A stretch of 64,000 nucleotides of DNA from NCBI GenBank assembly GCA_963763495.1, contig CAVXOY010000021.1, positions 124,001 through 188,000 of the forward strand, read 5' to 3'. Positions 17,407 through 30,099 of the stretch are shown in pieces. Each line of letters begins with the position of its first letter. The first letter of the stretch is position 1. Made by a program: the position numbers and the translations under genes. This DNA comes from DAOUEO01 sp963763495. Its GTDB lineage: Bacteria; Chloroflexota; Dehalococcoidia; DSTF01; JALHUB01. The notes below the pieces were generated by a model. It was not told where the DNA came from. It did not search any database and saw only the letters and a list, made by a program, of their open reading frames with translations.

Positions 17407-18523
17407 CAGGCGTCGCTCCTTAGAGTCACGGTGCGCAGCGGCTCTTTCACCCGCAGACCCGCGTGGAGAGCGTAGCCGGCGGCCGCCAGCGCCAAGCCCG
17501 ACGTGACCAGCAGCGTCCAGTCGGGCCAGTCATAGACAAGGATCAGGCCGTTCAGGAATACCTGGACCAGCCCCAAGCGGCAGCAGGAACTTCCAGCAGA
17601 ATGACATCAGTTGGTCAACCCGTACTCGGGCAAAGGTGCCGTTCGCCCAGAGGAAAACCATGAGCAGCAGGCTGGTCTTGGTGAAGATGAGGATGACCTG
17701 CCACCACCAGCCCCAGTCCCGTCCCAGAGGCCAGTCCCAGCCGCCGAGGAAGATGAGGGAACCCAGGGTGGCAAGAGCGAACAGGGCCGCGTACTCGGTG
17801 AGGGCGTAGAGCATGCTCCAGCGGATGCTGCTGAACTCGATCCAGGGGCCGCCCACAAGCTCTGATTCGGCGGCGGCGGTATCGAAGGGTCGCCGCGTCA
17901 CGTCTGAGAGGGCGCACATCAAGAAGATGAAGAACCCCAGCGGCTGCCAGACGACGAAGGGAACGCGCCCCTGCCGTCTCGACGATATCGACCAGATTAA
18001 GAGAACCGGCCAGCATCGACAGCGCCAGCACCGCCAAGATGAGGGGCACCTCGTAGCTGATGAGCTGGGCGGCGGTGCGCATGGCCCCCAGGAGAGCGTA
18101 CTTGTTGTCAGAGGCCCAGCCGGCGAGCAGATAGCCGAGGGCGGTCAGGCCGGAGACGGCGAAGAAATAGAGCAGGCCCAACGATAGCACCCGCACGCCC
18201 CAGCTCGCGGTGAAGGGCAGAGCGACGAAGGTCAGGAACACAGGGACAAACGCCAGGAAGGGGGCCAACTCGAAGGCCAGCCGGTCGGCGGTCGCCGGAC
18301 GCAGGTCCTCCTTCAGCAGTATCTTTATCATGTCGGCGATGGGCTGGAGGATGCCGTAGGGGCCGGTGCGCATGGGGCCCAGCCGCATCTGGATGCGGCC
18401 GATGACCTTCCGCTCCCCCCAAGTGAGGGCGAGGACGACGAAGACCATGAGGGCGAGCACGACCAGGAGACGCCAAAGGGCGTCGATCCAGACGTTGTCG
18501 AAGAAGCTCTCTAGCTGGTTCAC
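17406..18523 (-). CDS. nuoH: NADH-quinone oxidoreductase subunit H (two apparent frameshifts)
   Basis: A membrane subunit that forms the quinone entry chamber. The intact N-terminal half shows ERKVIGRIQMRLGPMRTGPYGILQPIADMIKILLKED, the quinone-site loop. A shift near 17975 moves the frame to RRPFDTAAAESELVGG and WSMLYALTEYAALFALATLGSLIFLGGW. A second shift near 17575 leads into the last helix and a stop at 17406-17408. The conserved E-S-E-L-V-G loop is present. The total of about 370 residues is normal. Overlaps nuoD by 4 bases. Confidence 0.88.
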
Positions 18524-19644
18524 CTGTCGACCTCTCCCAGGACGATATCCACGGAACCGAGGATCGTGACCGCGTCAGCAACGTAGTGACCCACCGTCAT
18601 CTTCTTCAGGGCCATGAGGTTGCAGAAGCAGGACGACCGTATCTTCAGCCGGTAGGGCTTCTCACCGCCCTTGGAGATGAGATAGATGCCGTACTCGCCG
18701 CGGGGGTTCTCGGTGCGCATGTAGACCTCGCCCGGCGGCAGGCGAAGGCGGCGCGGCAGCTTCTCCGGCAGGATGGGGCCTTCCGGCATCTGATCCAGCG
18801 CCTGTTCGATGATGCGCAACGACTGACGCATCTCTTCCATCCGCACCAGATAGCGGTCGTAGGAGTCGCCCCGGTCGCCGACGGGGATATCGAAGTCGAA
18901 GCGGTCATAGATCGAGTAGGGCTCCTCGCGCCGCAGGTCCACCGGCACACCGGACGCTCTGAGCATGGGGCCGGAGAGCCCGTAGTCGATGGCGTCCTCG
19001 CCGGAGATGACGCCGATGTCGCGGGAGCGGGCAAGGAATATCTCGTTTCCGGTCACGAGGCGCTCGATGTCGTTGATCCCGACCCGTGTCTTCTCGCACA
19101 CCGCGCGCACCCGCTCTTTGAAGTTGTCCGGCACGTCCCAGACGACGCCGCCGGGACGGAAGTAGCCGTACATCATGCGGTCGCCGGTTATCTCTTCGAA
19201 GACCTCCTGGATGAACTCGCGCTCGCGGAAGGCGTAGGTGTAGACCGTGCCGTAGACGCCGAGGTCGGTGCCGAAGGCGCCGGCGAACATGTAGTGGCTG
19301 GTGAGCCGGTTGAGCTCCGATAGGATGACCCGGATGTACTCGGCCCGCTCCGGCACTTCGATGCCCGCCAGCTTCTCCACCGCCATGACGTAGCACATCT
19401 CGCAGTTGAACTGGGCCAGATAGTCGGTGCGGTCCTGGAAGATGAGGGCCTGGCGGTAGTCCGCGTTCTCCGAGAGCTTTTCGGCGCCGCGGTGCATGTA
19501 GCCGATATGGGGAACTACGTCGACCACCTTCTCGCCGCTGACCGTCAGGACCATGCGGAAGACACCGTGGGTCGCCGGGTGCTGGGGCCCCACGTTGACG
19601 TTGATATCGATGGTCTCTAGATCGCGTTCTTCCTCGACGACCAT
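18520..19644 (-). CDS. nuoD: NADH-quinone oxidoreductase subunit D
   Basis: The 49-kDa-type subunit of the peripheral arm, which forms the quinone-reduction site with NuoB. Visible motifs are VGPQHPATHGVFRMVL with the quinone-binding His, GYMHRGAEKLSE, and the C-terminal SSCFCNLMALKKMTVGHYVADAVTILGSVDIVLGEVDR. The ATG at 19644 is preferred over an in-frame upstream start because the residues before it are antisense-like Arg/Pro-rich sequence and because it lies 4 bases after the nuoC stop. About 374 residues. Confidence 0.95.
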   Translation of the reverse strand: MVVEEERDLETIDINVNVGPQHPATHGVFRMVLTVSGEKVVDVVPHIGYMHRGAEKLSENADYRQALIFQDRTDYLAQFNCEMCYVMAVEKLAGIEVPERAEYIRVILSELNRLTSHYMFAGAFGTDLGVYGTVYTYAFREREFIQEVFEEITGDRMMYGYFRPGGVVWDVPDNFKERVRAVCEKTRVGINDIERLVTGNEIFLARSRDIGVISGEDAIDYGLSGPMLRASGVPVDLRREEPYSIYDRFDFDIPVGDRGDSYDRYLVRMEEMRQSLRIIEQALDQMPEGPILPEKLPRRLRLPPGEVYMRTENPRGEYGIYLISKGGEKPYRLKIRSSCFCNLMALKKMTVGHYVADAVTILGSVDIVLGEVDR

Positions 19645-19648
19645 CAGC

Positions 19649-20317
19649 CTATTCTTTCCCCTCTTCGCCCTCGCCGGCGCTCTTGGCGGCGAGCTCCTCG
19701 TAGCCGGCGGGAATGTGCCCCACGTTGACGACATCCTCTCCCAGACGGACACCTTGCCACTCTTCGATCTGGGCAAGGGGGTTGTCCTTGCGCAGGGGGT
19801 GATGGTCGGTCATGTCATCGGGCAGCAGCAGCGGCACCAGGTTGGGATGGCCCTCGAATACGATGCCGAACATCTCGGCCGCTTCCCGCTCGTGCCAGTC
19901 GGCGCCGCGCCAGATGGGCGTGACCGAGGCGATGCGGGGGTCATCCTGAGGCAGGCGCGCCTTCAAGGTGACGCTGTGTTTGTGGGTGTAGGAGTAGAGC
20001 TGGTAGACGACCTCTAGCCCTCTCTCCATGTGGTCGACGCCGGAGAGACAGCGCAGGTACTTGAAATCGAGGCGGGGGTCATCCTTCGCCGCCCGCAGGA
20101 CACGAGGGACGTCCTCCCGCGCTATCATCAGGATGACATCGAGGGCGCCCTGGGCAGAGGCAAACGTGACGTCAGGCAAGACCTCTTTGAACGTGTCGGC
20201 GACGGTGCCCGGAGAGACAGGCGCCTCGTGGTCTTCCTGCAGCATCTTGAACACGTCGCCGTTTGCGGGCGCAGACTCGGCCAGGTTGTCCTCTTTCTCT
20301 TCGTCGATGTCGCTCAT
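19649..20317 (-). CDS. nuoC: NADH-quinone oxidoreductase subunit C
   Basis: The 30-kDa-type subunit of the peripheral arm. The conserved core reads PIWRGADWHEREAAEMFGIVFEGHPN, the family signature, followed by LLLPDD and HPLRKD. An N-terminal acidic extension of about 45 residues (EEKEDNLAESAP...) precedes the fold. The ATG at 20317 overlaps the end of nuoB by 4 bases, which fixes the start. Not fused to nuoD, unlike in some Proteobacteria. Confidence 0.93.
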   Translation of the reverse strand: MSDIDEEKEDNLAESAPANGDVFKMLQEDHEAPVSPGTVADTFKEVLPDVTFASAQGALDVILMIAREDVPRVLRAAKDDPRLDFKYLRCLSGVDHMERGLEVVYQLYSYTHKHSVTLKARLPQDDPRIASVTPIWRGADWHEREAAEMFGIVFEGHPNLVPLLLPDDMTDHHPLRKDNPLAQIEEWQGVRLGEDVVNVGHIPAGYEELAAKSAGEGEEGKE

Positions 20318-20898
20318 CCGATGGCCTTTCGGTCCGCCATGATCTTGTTCTGAAGAGCGATGAGCCCCTCGATCAGGGCCTCCGGCCGGGGAGGGCAGCC
20401 GGGCACATAGACATCGACGGGAATTATCTTGTCCACGCCTTGCACGACGCGGTCGTAGCGGGTGTAGGGGCCGCCGTTGGTGGCGCAGGCGCCCATGGCC
20501 AGCACCCACTTGGGGTTGGGCATCTGCTCGTACAGCGTCTTGATGGCCGGCGCCATCTTCTTCGTCACCGTCCCGGAGATGATCATGACATCCGCCTGTC
20601 GGGGCGAGGACCAGGGGATGATGCCGAAGCGGTCGAGGTCATGGTGCGACATGTAGGAAGACATCATCTCGATGGCGCAGCAGGCGAGGCCGAAGGTCAG
20701 CGGCCAGACGGATGACTTGCGGGAGAGGCCGAGGATGTAGTCGGCCGGCGCCTGGATGACACCGGGCAATATCTGGCGGTAGAGGGCCTTGCCGGGTATG
20801 ACCTCAACCGGACGCAGCCGTTCCGCCTCTCGCAGCTCGCTCTCTGAGGTCGGTTTCCAGACCGCAGGCGGCGTCTTGGCGTGCTCTTCTAGCGCCAC
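20314..20898 (-). CDS. nuoB: NADH-quinone oxidoreductase subunit B (cluster N2)
   Basis: Carries the terminal [4Fe-4S] cluster N2 that reduces quinone. The cluster ligands are seen in FGLACCAIEM (tandem cysteines), GACATNGG, and VPGCPPRPEAL. The 194-residue length is normal. It begins 10 bases inside the end of nuoA and overlaps nuoC by 4 bases, so the three are tightly coupled. Confidence 0.96.
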   Translation of the reverse strand: MALEEHAKTPPAVWKPTSESELREAERLRPVEVIPGKALYRQILPGVIQAPADYILGLSRKSSVWPLTFGLACCAIEMMSSYMSHHDLDRFGIIPWSSPRQADVMIISGTVTKKMAPAIKTLYEQMPNPKWVLAMGACATNGGPYTRYDRVVQGVDKIIPVDVYVPGCPPRPEALIEGLIALQNKIMADRKAIG

Positions 20899-21254
20899 TC
20901 CAGCGCCCCCTTCTTCCAGGCGTATATCAGGCCGCCGACGAGGACAGCGAGGAAAAGCACCATCTCGTAGAAGGCCGCCTTCCCTACTCCCAGGAAGGTG
21001 ACGGCCCAGGGGAAGATGAATACCGCTTCAACGTCGAAGACGAGGAAGAGTATGGCAAAGAGGTAGTAGCGGACGTTCATCTGGGCGCGCACGCGCCCGA
21101 TGGGGAGCATGCCGCACTCGTAGGGTGTCGCCTTTGTCTTGGAGGGAGAGAAGGGCGCCAGGATGCGGGAGGCGATAAGAGCGGCCAGAACCATCGCCAC
21201 GCCGATGCCAGCCGCCACGAGCACGGCCGCGTAGTTGTCAAGCAGGCTCTGCAT
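20889..21254 (-). CDS. nuoA: NADH-quinone oxidoreductase subunit A
   Basis: A three-helix membrane subunit at the junction of the two arms. The conserved loop is PYECGMLPIG, followed by RYYLFAILFLVFDVEAVFIFPW with the conserved acidic residues. The ATG at 21254 (MQSLLDNYA) is chosen because GGGGTG lies 5-6 bases before it. A GTG two codons upstream would have no ribosome site. First gene of the nuo operon. Confidence 0.94.
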   Translation of the reverse strand: MQSLLDNYAAVLVAAGIGVAMVLAALIASRILAPFSPSKTKATPYECGMLPIGRVRAQMNVRYYLFAILFLVFDVEAVFIFPWAVTFLGVGKAAFYEMVLFLAVLVGGLIYAWKKGALEWR

Positions 21255-21329
21255 GGGCACCCCGATGTTCTGGAAGAAGACTCTGTCCCGAGAGGAACAA
21301 CAGGTGAATCGTTACCAATCTCACATACT

Positions 21330-21358
21330 ATGTTATCAGCGCACAGATATTGGGTCAA
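21330..21358 (-). promoter_or_regulatory. Sigma-70 promoter of the nuo operon
   Basis: On the minus strand TTGACC (21353-21358) is followed by 17 bases and TAACAT (21330-21335). That is 5 of 6 and 4 of 6 matches to the consensus with ideal spacing. Transcription would start near 21323, about 70 bases before nuoA. It lies between the valS stop and nuoA, so nuo need not depend on valS transcription. Confidence 0.7.
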
Positions 21359-21448
21359 ACCACAGACAGATTCGCCTGACCAAGAACCGACGCTTTCCAT
21401 GACAGAACGTCCCTACACTCTCGCCGGGCCAAAAGCGGCGGGCAAAGC

Positions 21449-24151
21449 CTACGCGATCTGGCGCAGCCGCTCCTGCAAGCCGGCCACTCGTGCTTGAGCG
21501 GCCTCCAGCTTCTCCTTCTCCTTGTCCACGACTGCCGCCGGCGCCTTAGCCAGGAACTCCTGGTTCGCCAGCTTGCTCCGCAGCCGCTCAACATCGGCCT
21601 CGGCGGCGGCGATCTGCTTCTGGAGCCGTTGCCGCTCCGCTTCGAGGTCGAACATGCCGCCCATGGGAAGGACGACCTGGCTATCCTTGAGGACCGCCGT
21701 GACGACCGCTTCCTGAGGCGCGTCGCCGGGCTGGGAGACGATATGGAGGGGCTGCACCCTGGCCAGCGCGACGATGAGGGGTTCGCTCGCCGCCAAGGTG
21801 GAGCGCGCCGCATCAGCGATTACGTAGGCTTCGACATGGCGGGCCGGTTCGACATTGAACTCGGCGCGGATGTTGCGGACGGCCCTTATCACGTCGATGA
21901 CGCTCTGAGCGCGCTGCTCCGCCTCGTCGTCCAGCCACGCCGGTTCGGCCGCCGGATAGGGGGCAGCGATCAACGCCGACGCTCCGGGATCGGCGAGATG
22001 GGACGCGAGGCTCTGCCAGGCCGCCTCGGTGACGAAGGGCATGAAGGGATGGAGAAGCCGGAGGGTAGCGTCGAGGGCGTGGACGAGCACCGGCAGGGGA
22101 GAGCGGTCGCCGTTCGACAGCCGGACCTTCGCCATCTCCAGATACCAGTCGCAGTACTCGCCCCAGAGGAAGTCGTGCACCTGACGGCCCGCCTCGCCGA
22201 GCTGGAAGTCGGTCATCGTCTGGTCGACGTTCGCCGATCACACGGTTGAGGCGCGACATGATCCAGCGGTCCTCCAGGGGCAGCGAGGCGCGGCTATCCA
22301 GCGAGGGACGGGCGATCTTCTCGCCGTCCAGGTGGCTGATGACGAAGCGGGTGGCATTCCACAGCTTGTTGGCGAAGTTGCGCCCGGCCTCCATCCGCTG
22401 CTCGGAGATGCGCATGTCGTTGCCCGGGCGTGCCGCCGGTCGCGAGGGCATAGCGGAGGGCGTCGGCGCCGTAGCTCTCGATAGCCTCCAGCGGGCTGGG
22501 TATGTGGTGCTTGGTGGTGATCTTGGACTTGCTGATCTTCTGGCCGTACTCGTCGCGCACGAGGCCGTGCAGGTAGACGTGACGGAAGGGGATCTCCTTC
22601 ATATTGTAGAGGCCCATCATGATCATGCGGGCGACCCAGAAGAAGATGATGTCGTAGCCCGTCTCCATGACGCCGGTGGGGTAGAAGTAGCGCAGGTCTT
22701 CCGTATCGTCGGGCCAGCCGAGGGTGGAGTGGGGCCACAGCGCCGACGAGAACCAGGTGTCGAGGACATCGGGGTCGCGCTCGATGTTGCGGGAGCCGCA
22801 GTGCTGGCAGACCTCGGGGTCTTCCACCGTCACCGTCTGGCCTTCGCAGTCGCGGCAGTACCAGACGGGGATGCGAGTGCCCGAACCAGAGCTGGCGGGA
22901 GATGCACCAGTCGCGGATGTTCTCCATCCAGTTGAGGTAGACCTTGGTGAAGCGGTCGGGCACGAACTGGATGCGGCCGCTGGTCACCGCCTCGATGGCC
23001 GGCGCCGCCAGGGGGGCCATGTTAAGGAACCACTGCTTGCTCACCAGCGGCTCGACCAGGGTGTGGCAGCGCTGGCAGTGGCCGATGCTGTGGGTGTAGG
23101 GCTCCGTCTTCACCAGATAGCCGCCTTCCTCCAGGTCTTTGACGATGGCGGTGCGGCATTCGAAGCGGTCCATCCCCTTGTAGCGGCCCGCGTCCTCAGT
23201 CATCGTCGCGTCGAGGGCGATGCAGACGATGGTCTCCAGGTTGTGGCGCTGGCCGACCTCAAAGTCCACGATGTCGTGGCCGGGGGTTATCTTGAGAGCG
23301 CCGGTGCCGAAGGCGGGGTCGACCGCTTCGTCGGCGATGACGGGGATGTGGCGCTCGACGATGGGCAGGAGCACCTTCCTGCCGACCACCGACTTGTAGC
23401 GCTCGTCGGCGGGGTTCACGGCGACGGCGACGTCGGCGAGGATCGTCTCCGGCCGCGTGGTGGCGATGGTGATGTACTCGCCGCTTCGCTGCCCGGCGTC
23501 GTCGAGGAGCGGGTAGCGGACGTACCAGAGGTGGCCCTGCGACTCGTGGTGCTCGACCTCCAGGTCGGAGATGGCGGTGTGGCAGCGCGGGCACCAGTTG
23601 GCGATCCGCTCGCCGCGATAGATGAGGCCGTCGTTGTAGAGCTTGACGAAGGTGGTGCGGACGGCCTTGGCGGGCCTGGGTCGAGGGTGAAGCACTCGCG
23701 ATGTCCAGTCGGCAGGAGGCGCCCAGCCGCTTGTGCTGGTCGCTTATGCTTGCTCGCGGTACTGCTCTGACCCATTCCCACACCCGCTCCAGGAACGTCT
23801 CGCGACCCAGGTCGTGACGCGTCGATCCCTTCCTGCGCCAGCTGCTGCTCGACGATCGTTCTGCGTGGCGATGGCGGCGTGGTCCTGGCCCGGCAGCCAG
23901 AGCGACGGCTCCTGCCGCATGCGGTGCCAGCGAGTGAAGATGTCGTCAGGGTAACGAAGAGGACGCTGGCCCAGATGGAGGTCACCGGAGACGTTGGGCG
24001 GCGGCATGATGATGGTGAAGGGCGGCTTCTCAGGGTCGATCTTGGGGATGAAGTAGCCGTTCTCCTCCCAGAAGCGGTAGAGCTTCTCCTCGAAGGCCGC
24101 CGGGTCGTAGGCCTTGGGCATGTCGCCGGATGTTGTCGGTTCTTCGGTCAT
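21449..24151 (-). CDS. valS: Valyl-tRNA synthetase (multiple apparent frameshifts)
   Basis: Class I aminoacyl-tRNA synthetase that charges tRNA-Val. Collinear pieces across the three minus frames give about 900 residues, a normal ValS. They include PPPNVSGDLHLG (the HIGH region), GEYITIATTRPETILADVAVAVNP (editing domain), CISRQLWFGH, DVLDTWFSSALWPHSTLGWP, KISKSK (the KMSKS loop), and the C-terminal coiled coil (EAERQRLQKQIAAAEADVERLRSKLAN). Shifts occur near 23850, 23780, 23690, 22880, 22440 and 22230. ValS is essential and no second copy is visible, so errors in the sequence are far more likely than gene decay. No T-box leader is seen upstream. Confidence 0.9.
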
Positions 24152-24367
24152 AGCTTCACTCTAGAATGACGGGGCTCGTTGAATACGCAGGCGCGAATGC
24201 AAAACGGCAGGGCTGAAGGATCACCATCGACTCGGGGATCACCGGGCGCTGCCAGTCCTAGGATAAAGAACGCGTGGGAGTGAGGCAAGTGCGGCGAACC
24301 GAAGGGACTTCCGCCCCAGCGCCTGCTAGTAATGCAGCCATCCAACTCGCGGAGGGCGCATTCAAGC

Positions 24368-25177
24368 ATGGTGACGTGGGACGCTAACGACTACAGCCGC
24401 AGCTCAGCCGCTCAGCAGGCCTGGGCGCGGGAGCTTATCGCCAAGCTCCGGCTCCAGGGCGACGAGTCGGTGCTCGACATCGGTTGCGGCGACGGCAAGG
24501 TGACGGCGGAGATCGCCGCTCTTGTGCCCAGCGGCAGAGTCGTGGGCATCGACAGCTCGCCGGAGATGGTCAGCTTCGCAGCCGGCAGCTTCCAGGGCGA
24601 GACGGCGGCCAACCTGACCTTCCTCGTCAAAGAGGCCAGAGCGCTGGACTTCGTAGAGGAGTTCGACGTTGTCTTTTCAAACGCCACCCTGCATTGGGTC
24701 ATCGACCACGGGCCGGTCCTGCGAGGCATCCAGCGCGCGCTGAAGCCCGGCGGACGTATGCTCCTCCAGATGGGCGGGCGCGGCAACGCGGCGGAGATCC
24801 TGGCGGTCTTGAACCAGCTTCCGGACGACCGGAAGTGGCAGCAGTACTTTCCGGAGGCGGTGAACCCTTACGGCTTCTACGGGCCGGAGGAGTACACCCG
24901 CTGGCTCGTCGACGCCGGACTGACGCCGCTGCGCCTCGAGCTGCTGGAGAAGGACATGGCCCAGCCGGGGAAGGACGGGCTGGCAGCGTGGGTGCGCACC
25001 ACCTGGCTTCCCTACACCCAGCGCGTCCCTGAGGCGATTCGGGACGAGTTCGTCTCGGACGTCGTCGAGCGGTACGTGCAGTTGCACCCGCCGGACAGGA
25101 ACGGGCTGGTGCACGTGCAGATGTTCCGGCTGGAGGTGGAGGCGCGGAAGGACGTCCCGCCCACCGGCTCAGGCTGA
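24368..25177 (+). CDS. Trans-aconitate 2-methyltransferase-like SAM methyltransferase
   Basis: A methyltransferase of about 269 residues. It starts MVTWDANDYSRSSAAQQAWA, a typical opening of the Tam-like family. Motif I is VLDIGCGDGKVTAEIA, the next acidic strand end is VVGIDSSPEMV, then FDVVFSNATLHWV and LKPGGRMLLQMGG. The C-terminal half (NPYGFYGPEEYTRWLVDAGL) also matches Tam-like proteins. The ATG at 24368 is chosen because the family N-terminus begins there. Substrate specificity cannot be read, and Tam-like annotations are often loose. Its end overlaps the convergent gene by 9 bases. Confidence 0.78.
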   Translation: MVTWDANDYSRSSAAQQAWARELIAKLRLQGDESVLDIGCGDGKVTAEIAALVPSGRVVGIDSSPEMVSFAAGSFQGETAANLTFLVKEARALDFVEEFDVVFSNATLHWVIDHGPVLRGIQRALKPGGRMLLQMGGRGNAAEILAVLNQLPDDRKWQQYFPEAVNPYGFYGPEEYTRWLVDAGLTPLRLELLEKDMAQPGKDGLAAWVRTTWLPYTQRVPEAIRDEFVSDVVERYVQLHPPDRNGLVHVQMFRLEVEARKDVPPTGSG

Positions 25178-25897
25178 GCGGCGTTTCGAGCGGCGGCGAC
25201 GAATCTCTTCCATCTTGGAGAGCTGGATCATCGCCCGCCGCGTATCGGAGGCGACGCGGGCCCGGTCGCAGTTGTTCACGCGGTACTTGAAGAGCCAGTA
25301 GGTGAAGGCTTTGAGGTCGCTGTAGGAGATGGAGTCGGCCGGAGGCAGGCAGCACTCCTCGCGGAAGCGGGCCAGAAGCTCCGTTCGCTCCTTGCCGTAG
25401 ATGCGACGGCAGACCTCCTCGTCGACCCAGGCGTGACCGTCGCCGGCATGGGACCGGCGCTCTTTGTGCACTTCCTCTTCAACAGCGAGCTGCAGGGCCT
25501 CTTCGACGGTTATGCCGTAGAGGAAGTTGAGGTGGGCCCGGTGCTTGGCGCCGCCGATGGCACCCTTGAACTCGTCGTCGTCCATCTCCACAGGCGCCTG
25601 ACCGAAGAAGAGCAACGCCTCTCGTTCGTCTTCGGGGATCGCGCCGTCCAGGGCCTCGGTTAGGCGCTCGGCGAGGAGGAGCCAGTCGAACGCTTCGCCG
25701 CCGATGAGGTAGCGATAGTGGCGGTCGGCGACGGTCTCTTCGGGCAAGCGCCACAGGGCGATCGCTTCGAGGAGGGCGGGATACCAGTGGGCCCCTTCGG
25801 CGAGCCGCTGTCGCAGGTGGGCAAGGGCGTCGGCACAGCCGGTGGCCGCTTCCTCCTCCGCCTCGGGGATAGCTTGTTCCTGCTCTGGGTCAGACAT
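25169..25897 (-). CDS. Conserved-looking hypothetical protein, acidic N-terminus and basic tail
   Basis: A 242-residue cytoplasmic protein that I do not recognise. It has an acidic start (EQEQAIPEAEEEAA), a helical middle with HYRYLIGGEAFDWLLLAERL and KGAIGGAKHRAHLNFLYGI, and a second half rich in charged helices (EEVCRRIYGKERTELLARF, SYSDLKAFTYWLFKYRVN). It ends in a very basic tail (RRRRSKRRSA) that might bind nucleic acid or ribosomes. It lies 3 bases downstream of secA and is probably co-transcribed with it. Codon use looks like its neighbours, so it is likely a real gene. Confidence 0.7.
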   Translation of the reverse strand: MSDPEQEQAIPEAEEEAATGCADALAHLRQRLAEGAHWYPALLEAIALWRLPEETVADRHYRYLIGGEAFDWLLLAERLTEALDGAIPEDEREALLFFGQAPVEMDDDEFKGAIGGAKHRAHLNFLYGITVEEALQLAVEEEVHKERRSHAGDGHAWVDEEVCRRIYGKERTELLARFREECCLPPADSISYSDLKAFTYWLFKYRVNNCDRARVASDTRRAMIQLSKMEEIRRRRSKRRSA

Positions 25898-25900
25898 CTT

Positions 25901-28570
<2,670 letters not shown>

Positions 28571-28586
28571 TGGTGTTCGTTCTCTC

Positions 28587-29537
28587 TTACGTGCCCGGCT
28601 CGAACATCGCGCCCACCGACTGGCCGGTGTGAATGCGCTTGATCGCCTCGCCCAAGAGCGGCGCCACGGTGAGGGTGTGAATCTTAGCGAGGCGCTTCTC
28701 CGGCGGCTGGGGCAGGGTGTCGGTGATCACTACTTCTGTTATCGGGCTGCTGCTCAGTTTTTCCATCGCCGGCCCCGAGAAGACGCCGTGGACGGCCGCC
28801 GCCATCACGCCTTTGGCGCCGCTCGTCTGGAGAAGCTGAGCGACCTCAGTCAGCGTGGATCCGCGGTCGATCTCATCATCGACGACGAGCGCGCTCCGCC
28901 CCTCGACCTCACCGATCAATTGTAGCGCTTCCGCTGTCTGGTCGTTGCCCGCCCGCCTCTTCTCTACAACCGCCAGGGGGACATCCAGCTTAGCCGCGAT
29001 GTTGCGGGCATCCTTGGCGCGCGCCAGGTCGGGGGCGACGACGACGAGATTCTCGTGATCCCTCGCCCGGAAATAGTCGCCCAAACTGGGGAAGGCGGTC
29101 AGCTCGTCGACGGGAATGCGGAAGAAGCCCTGGATCTGAGAGGCATGAAGATCGATGGTGAGAACGCGGTCGGCGCCGGCTGTCGTGATGAGGTCGGCGA
29201 CGAGGCGGGCCGTGATCGGCACCCGCGGCTGGTCCTTCTTGTCGCTGCGGCCGTAGGCGAAGTACGGTATCACGGCCGTGATCCGTCCCGCTGAGGCGCG
29301 ACGGAAGGCGTCGATCATGATCAGCATCTCCATGAGCCGCGTGTTTACCGGTGAAGCGACCGGCTGGATGAGAAAGACGTCCTGCTCCCGCACGTTCTCA
29401 CAGATGCGGACGAAGATGTTCTCGTTGCTGAACTCAAAGACCTCGCATTTGCCCAAGGGCACTCCGAGATAGCCGCAAATGCTGTGGGCCAGTTCAGGGT
29501 GGGCGTTTCCGCTGAAGATGCTCATCTCTCGGAACAC
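28587..29537 (-). CDS. prs: Ribose-phosphate pyrophosphokinase
   Basis: Makes PRPP from ribose 5-phosphate and ATP, feeding nucleotide, His and Trp synthesis. Visible motifs are FSGNAHPELA at the start, YFAYGRSDKKDQPR (ATP site), TIDLHASQIQGFF, VVAPDLARAKDA, and the PRPP loop VVDDEIDRGSTL, which varies from the usual DDxxDTGGT. A GTG at 29537 is preferred because GGGAGGA stands 5 bases before it. An ATG four codons later has only a weak site. First gene before secA. Confidence 0.93.
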   Translation of the reverse strand: MFREMSIFSGNAHPELAHSICGYLGVPLGKCEVFEFSNENIFVRICENVREQDVFLIQPVASPVNTRLMEMLIMIDAFRRASAGRITAVIPYFAYGRSDKKDQPRVPITARLVADLITTAGADRVLTIDLHASQIQGFFRIPVDELTAFPSLGDYFRARDHENLVVVAPDLARAKDARNIAAKLDVPLAVVEKRRAGNDQTAEALQLIGEVEGRSALVVDDEIDRGSTLTEVAQLLQTSGAKGVMAAAVHGVFSGPAMEKLSSSPITEVVITDTLPQPPEKRLAKIHTLTVAPLLGEAIKRIHTGQSVGAMFEPGT

Positions 29538-29710
29538 GAGATTCCTCCCACTAGACAACTTCTCTGCCGGAACTTGACGGCTGTCCCTCTTGCCGACATG
29601 CCCGCGCTGCAACCCTCGCACGTGAAAAGGCCGAGCCGAGACCCGCTAACCAAACCACCGGTCCCGCCTCGTCCTTATTATGAGATCGTGTCTGCCTGGT
29701 AGGCAATTTC

Positions 29711-29739
29711 ACTATAGCACAGCCCAGTACCGCTGGCAA
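29711..29739 (-). promoter_or_regulatory. Sigma-70 promoter of prs-secA
   Basis: On the minus strand TTGCCA (29734-29739), a 17-base spacer and TATAGT (29711-29716) preceded by TGC (extended -10). The predicted start near 29704 leaves a leader of about 165 bases before prs. No riboswitch fold is evident in it. Confidence 0.65.
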
Positions 29740-29761
29740 TCGGGGGCAGCGCTTGGGAAGC

Positions 29762-30049
29762 CTACGCCCGCCGAGCCACATCGGCCAGCATTTCGGCCAA
29801 TTCCAGGGTGGTCAGACCCGCCTCCTTGTGCTTGCGCAGGATCTCGCCGTAGTACAGACGGTAGTGATTTCGCCGCCCCTCTTTCTGGCGGCTTATCAGG
29901 CCGTCTTCTTCCAGCGCCCGCAGTATGGAGAGGGTGGCCCGCTCCGTTATGCCGACGGCATCGGCGATCTCGCGCAGCGTCGAGCGGGGGCGCTGCCCAA
30001 CGTGGATCAAGACAAGAGCGTGATTGGTGAGGAGACTCCACTTGCTCAT
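29762..30049 (-). CDS. Small winged-helix transcriptional regulator (MarR/ArsR-like)
   Basis: A 95-residue single-domain winged helix: LTNHALVLIHVG, REIADAVGITERATLSILRALEEDGLISRQ (recognition helix), and the wing KEGRRNHYRLYY. A short C-terminal helix may form a dimer. There is no sensor domain and no metal-binding cysteine pair, so an ArsR metal-sensing role is not supported. It lies 50 bases after the start of the hydrolase gene that follows on the same strand. Its target is unknown. Confidence 0.75.
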   Translation of the reverse strand: MSKWSLLTNHALVLIHVGQRPRSTLREIADAVGITERATLSILRALEEDGLISRQKEGRRNHYRLYYGEILRKHKEAGLTTLELAEMLADVARRA

Positions 30050-30099
30050 CTTGTCATCCTCCTTCGACTCCAGCGACCGGCTGCCGAGGCGCCCCGCCT

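Noticed and set aside
24152..24367. Possible T-box riboswitch before valS
   Set aside because: The conserved AGGGTGGNACCGCG antiterminator motif and specifier hairpin are not found.
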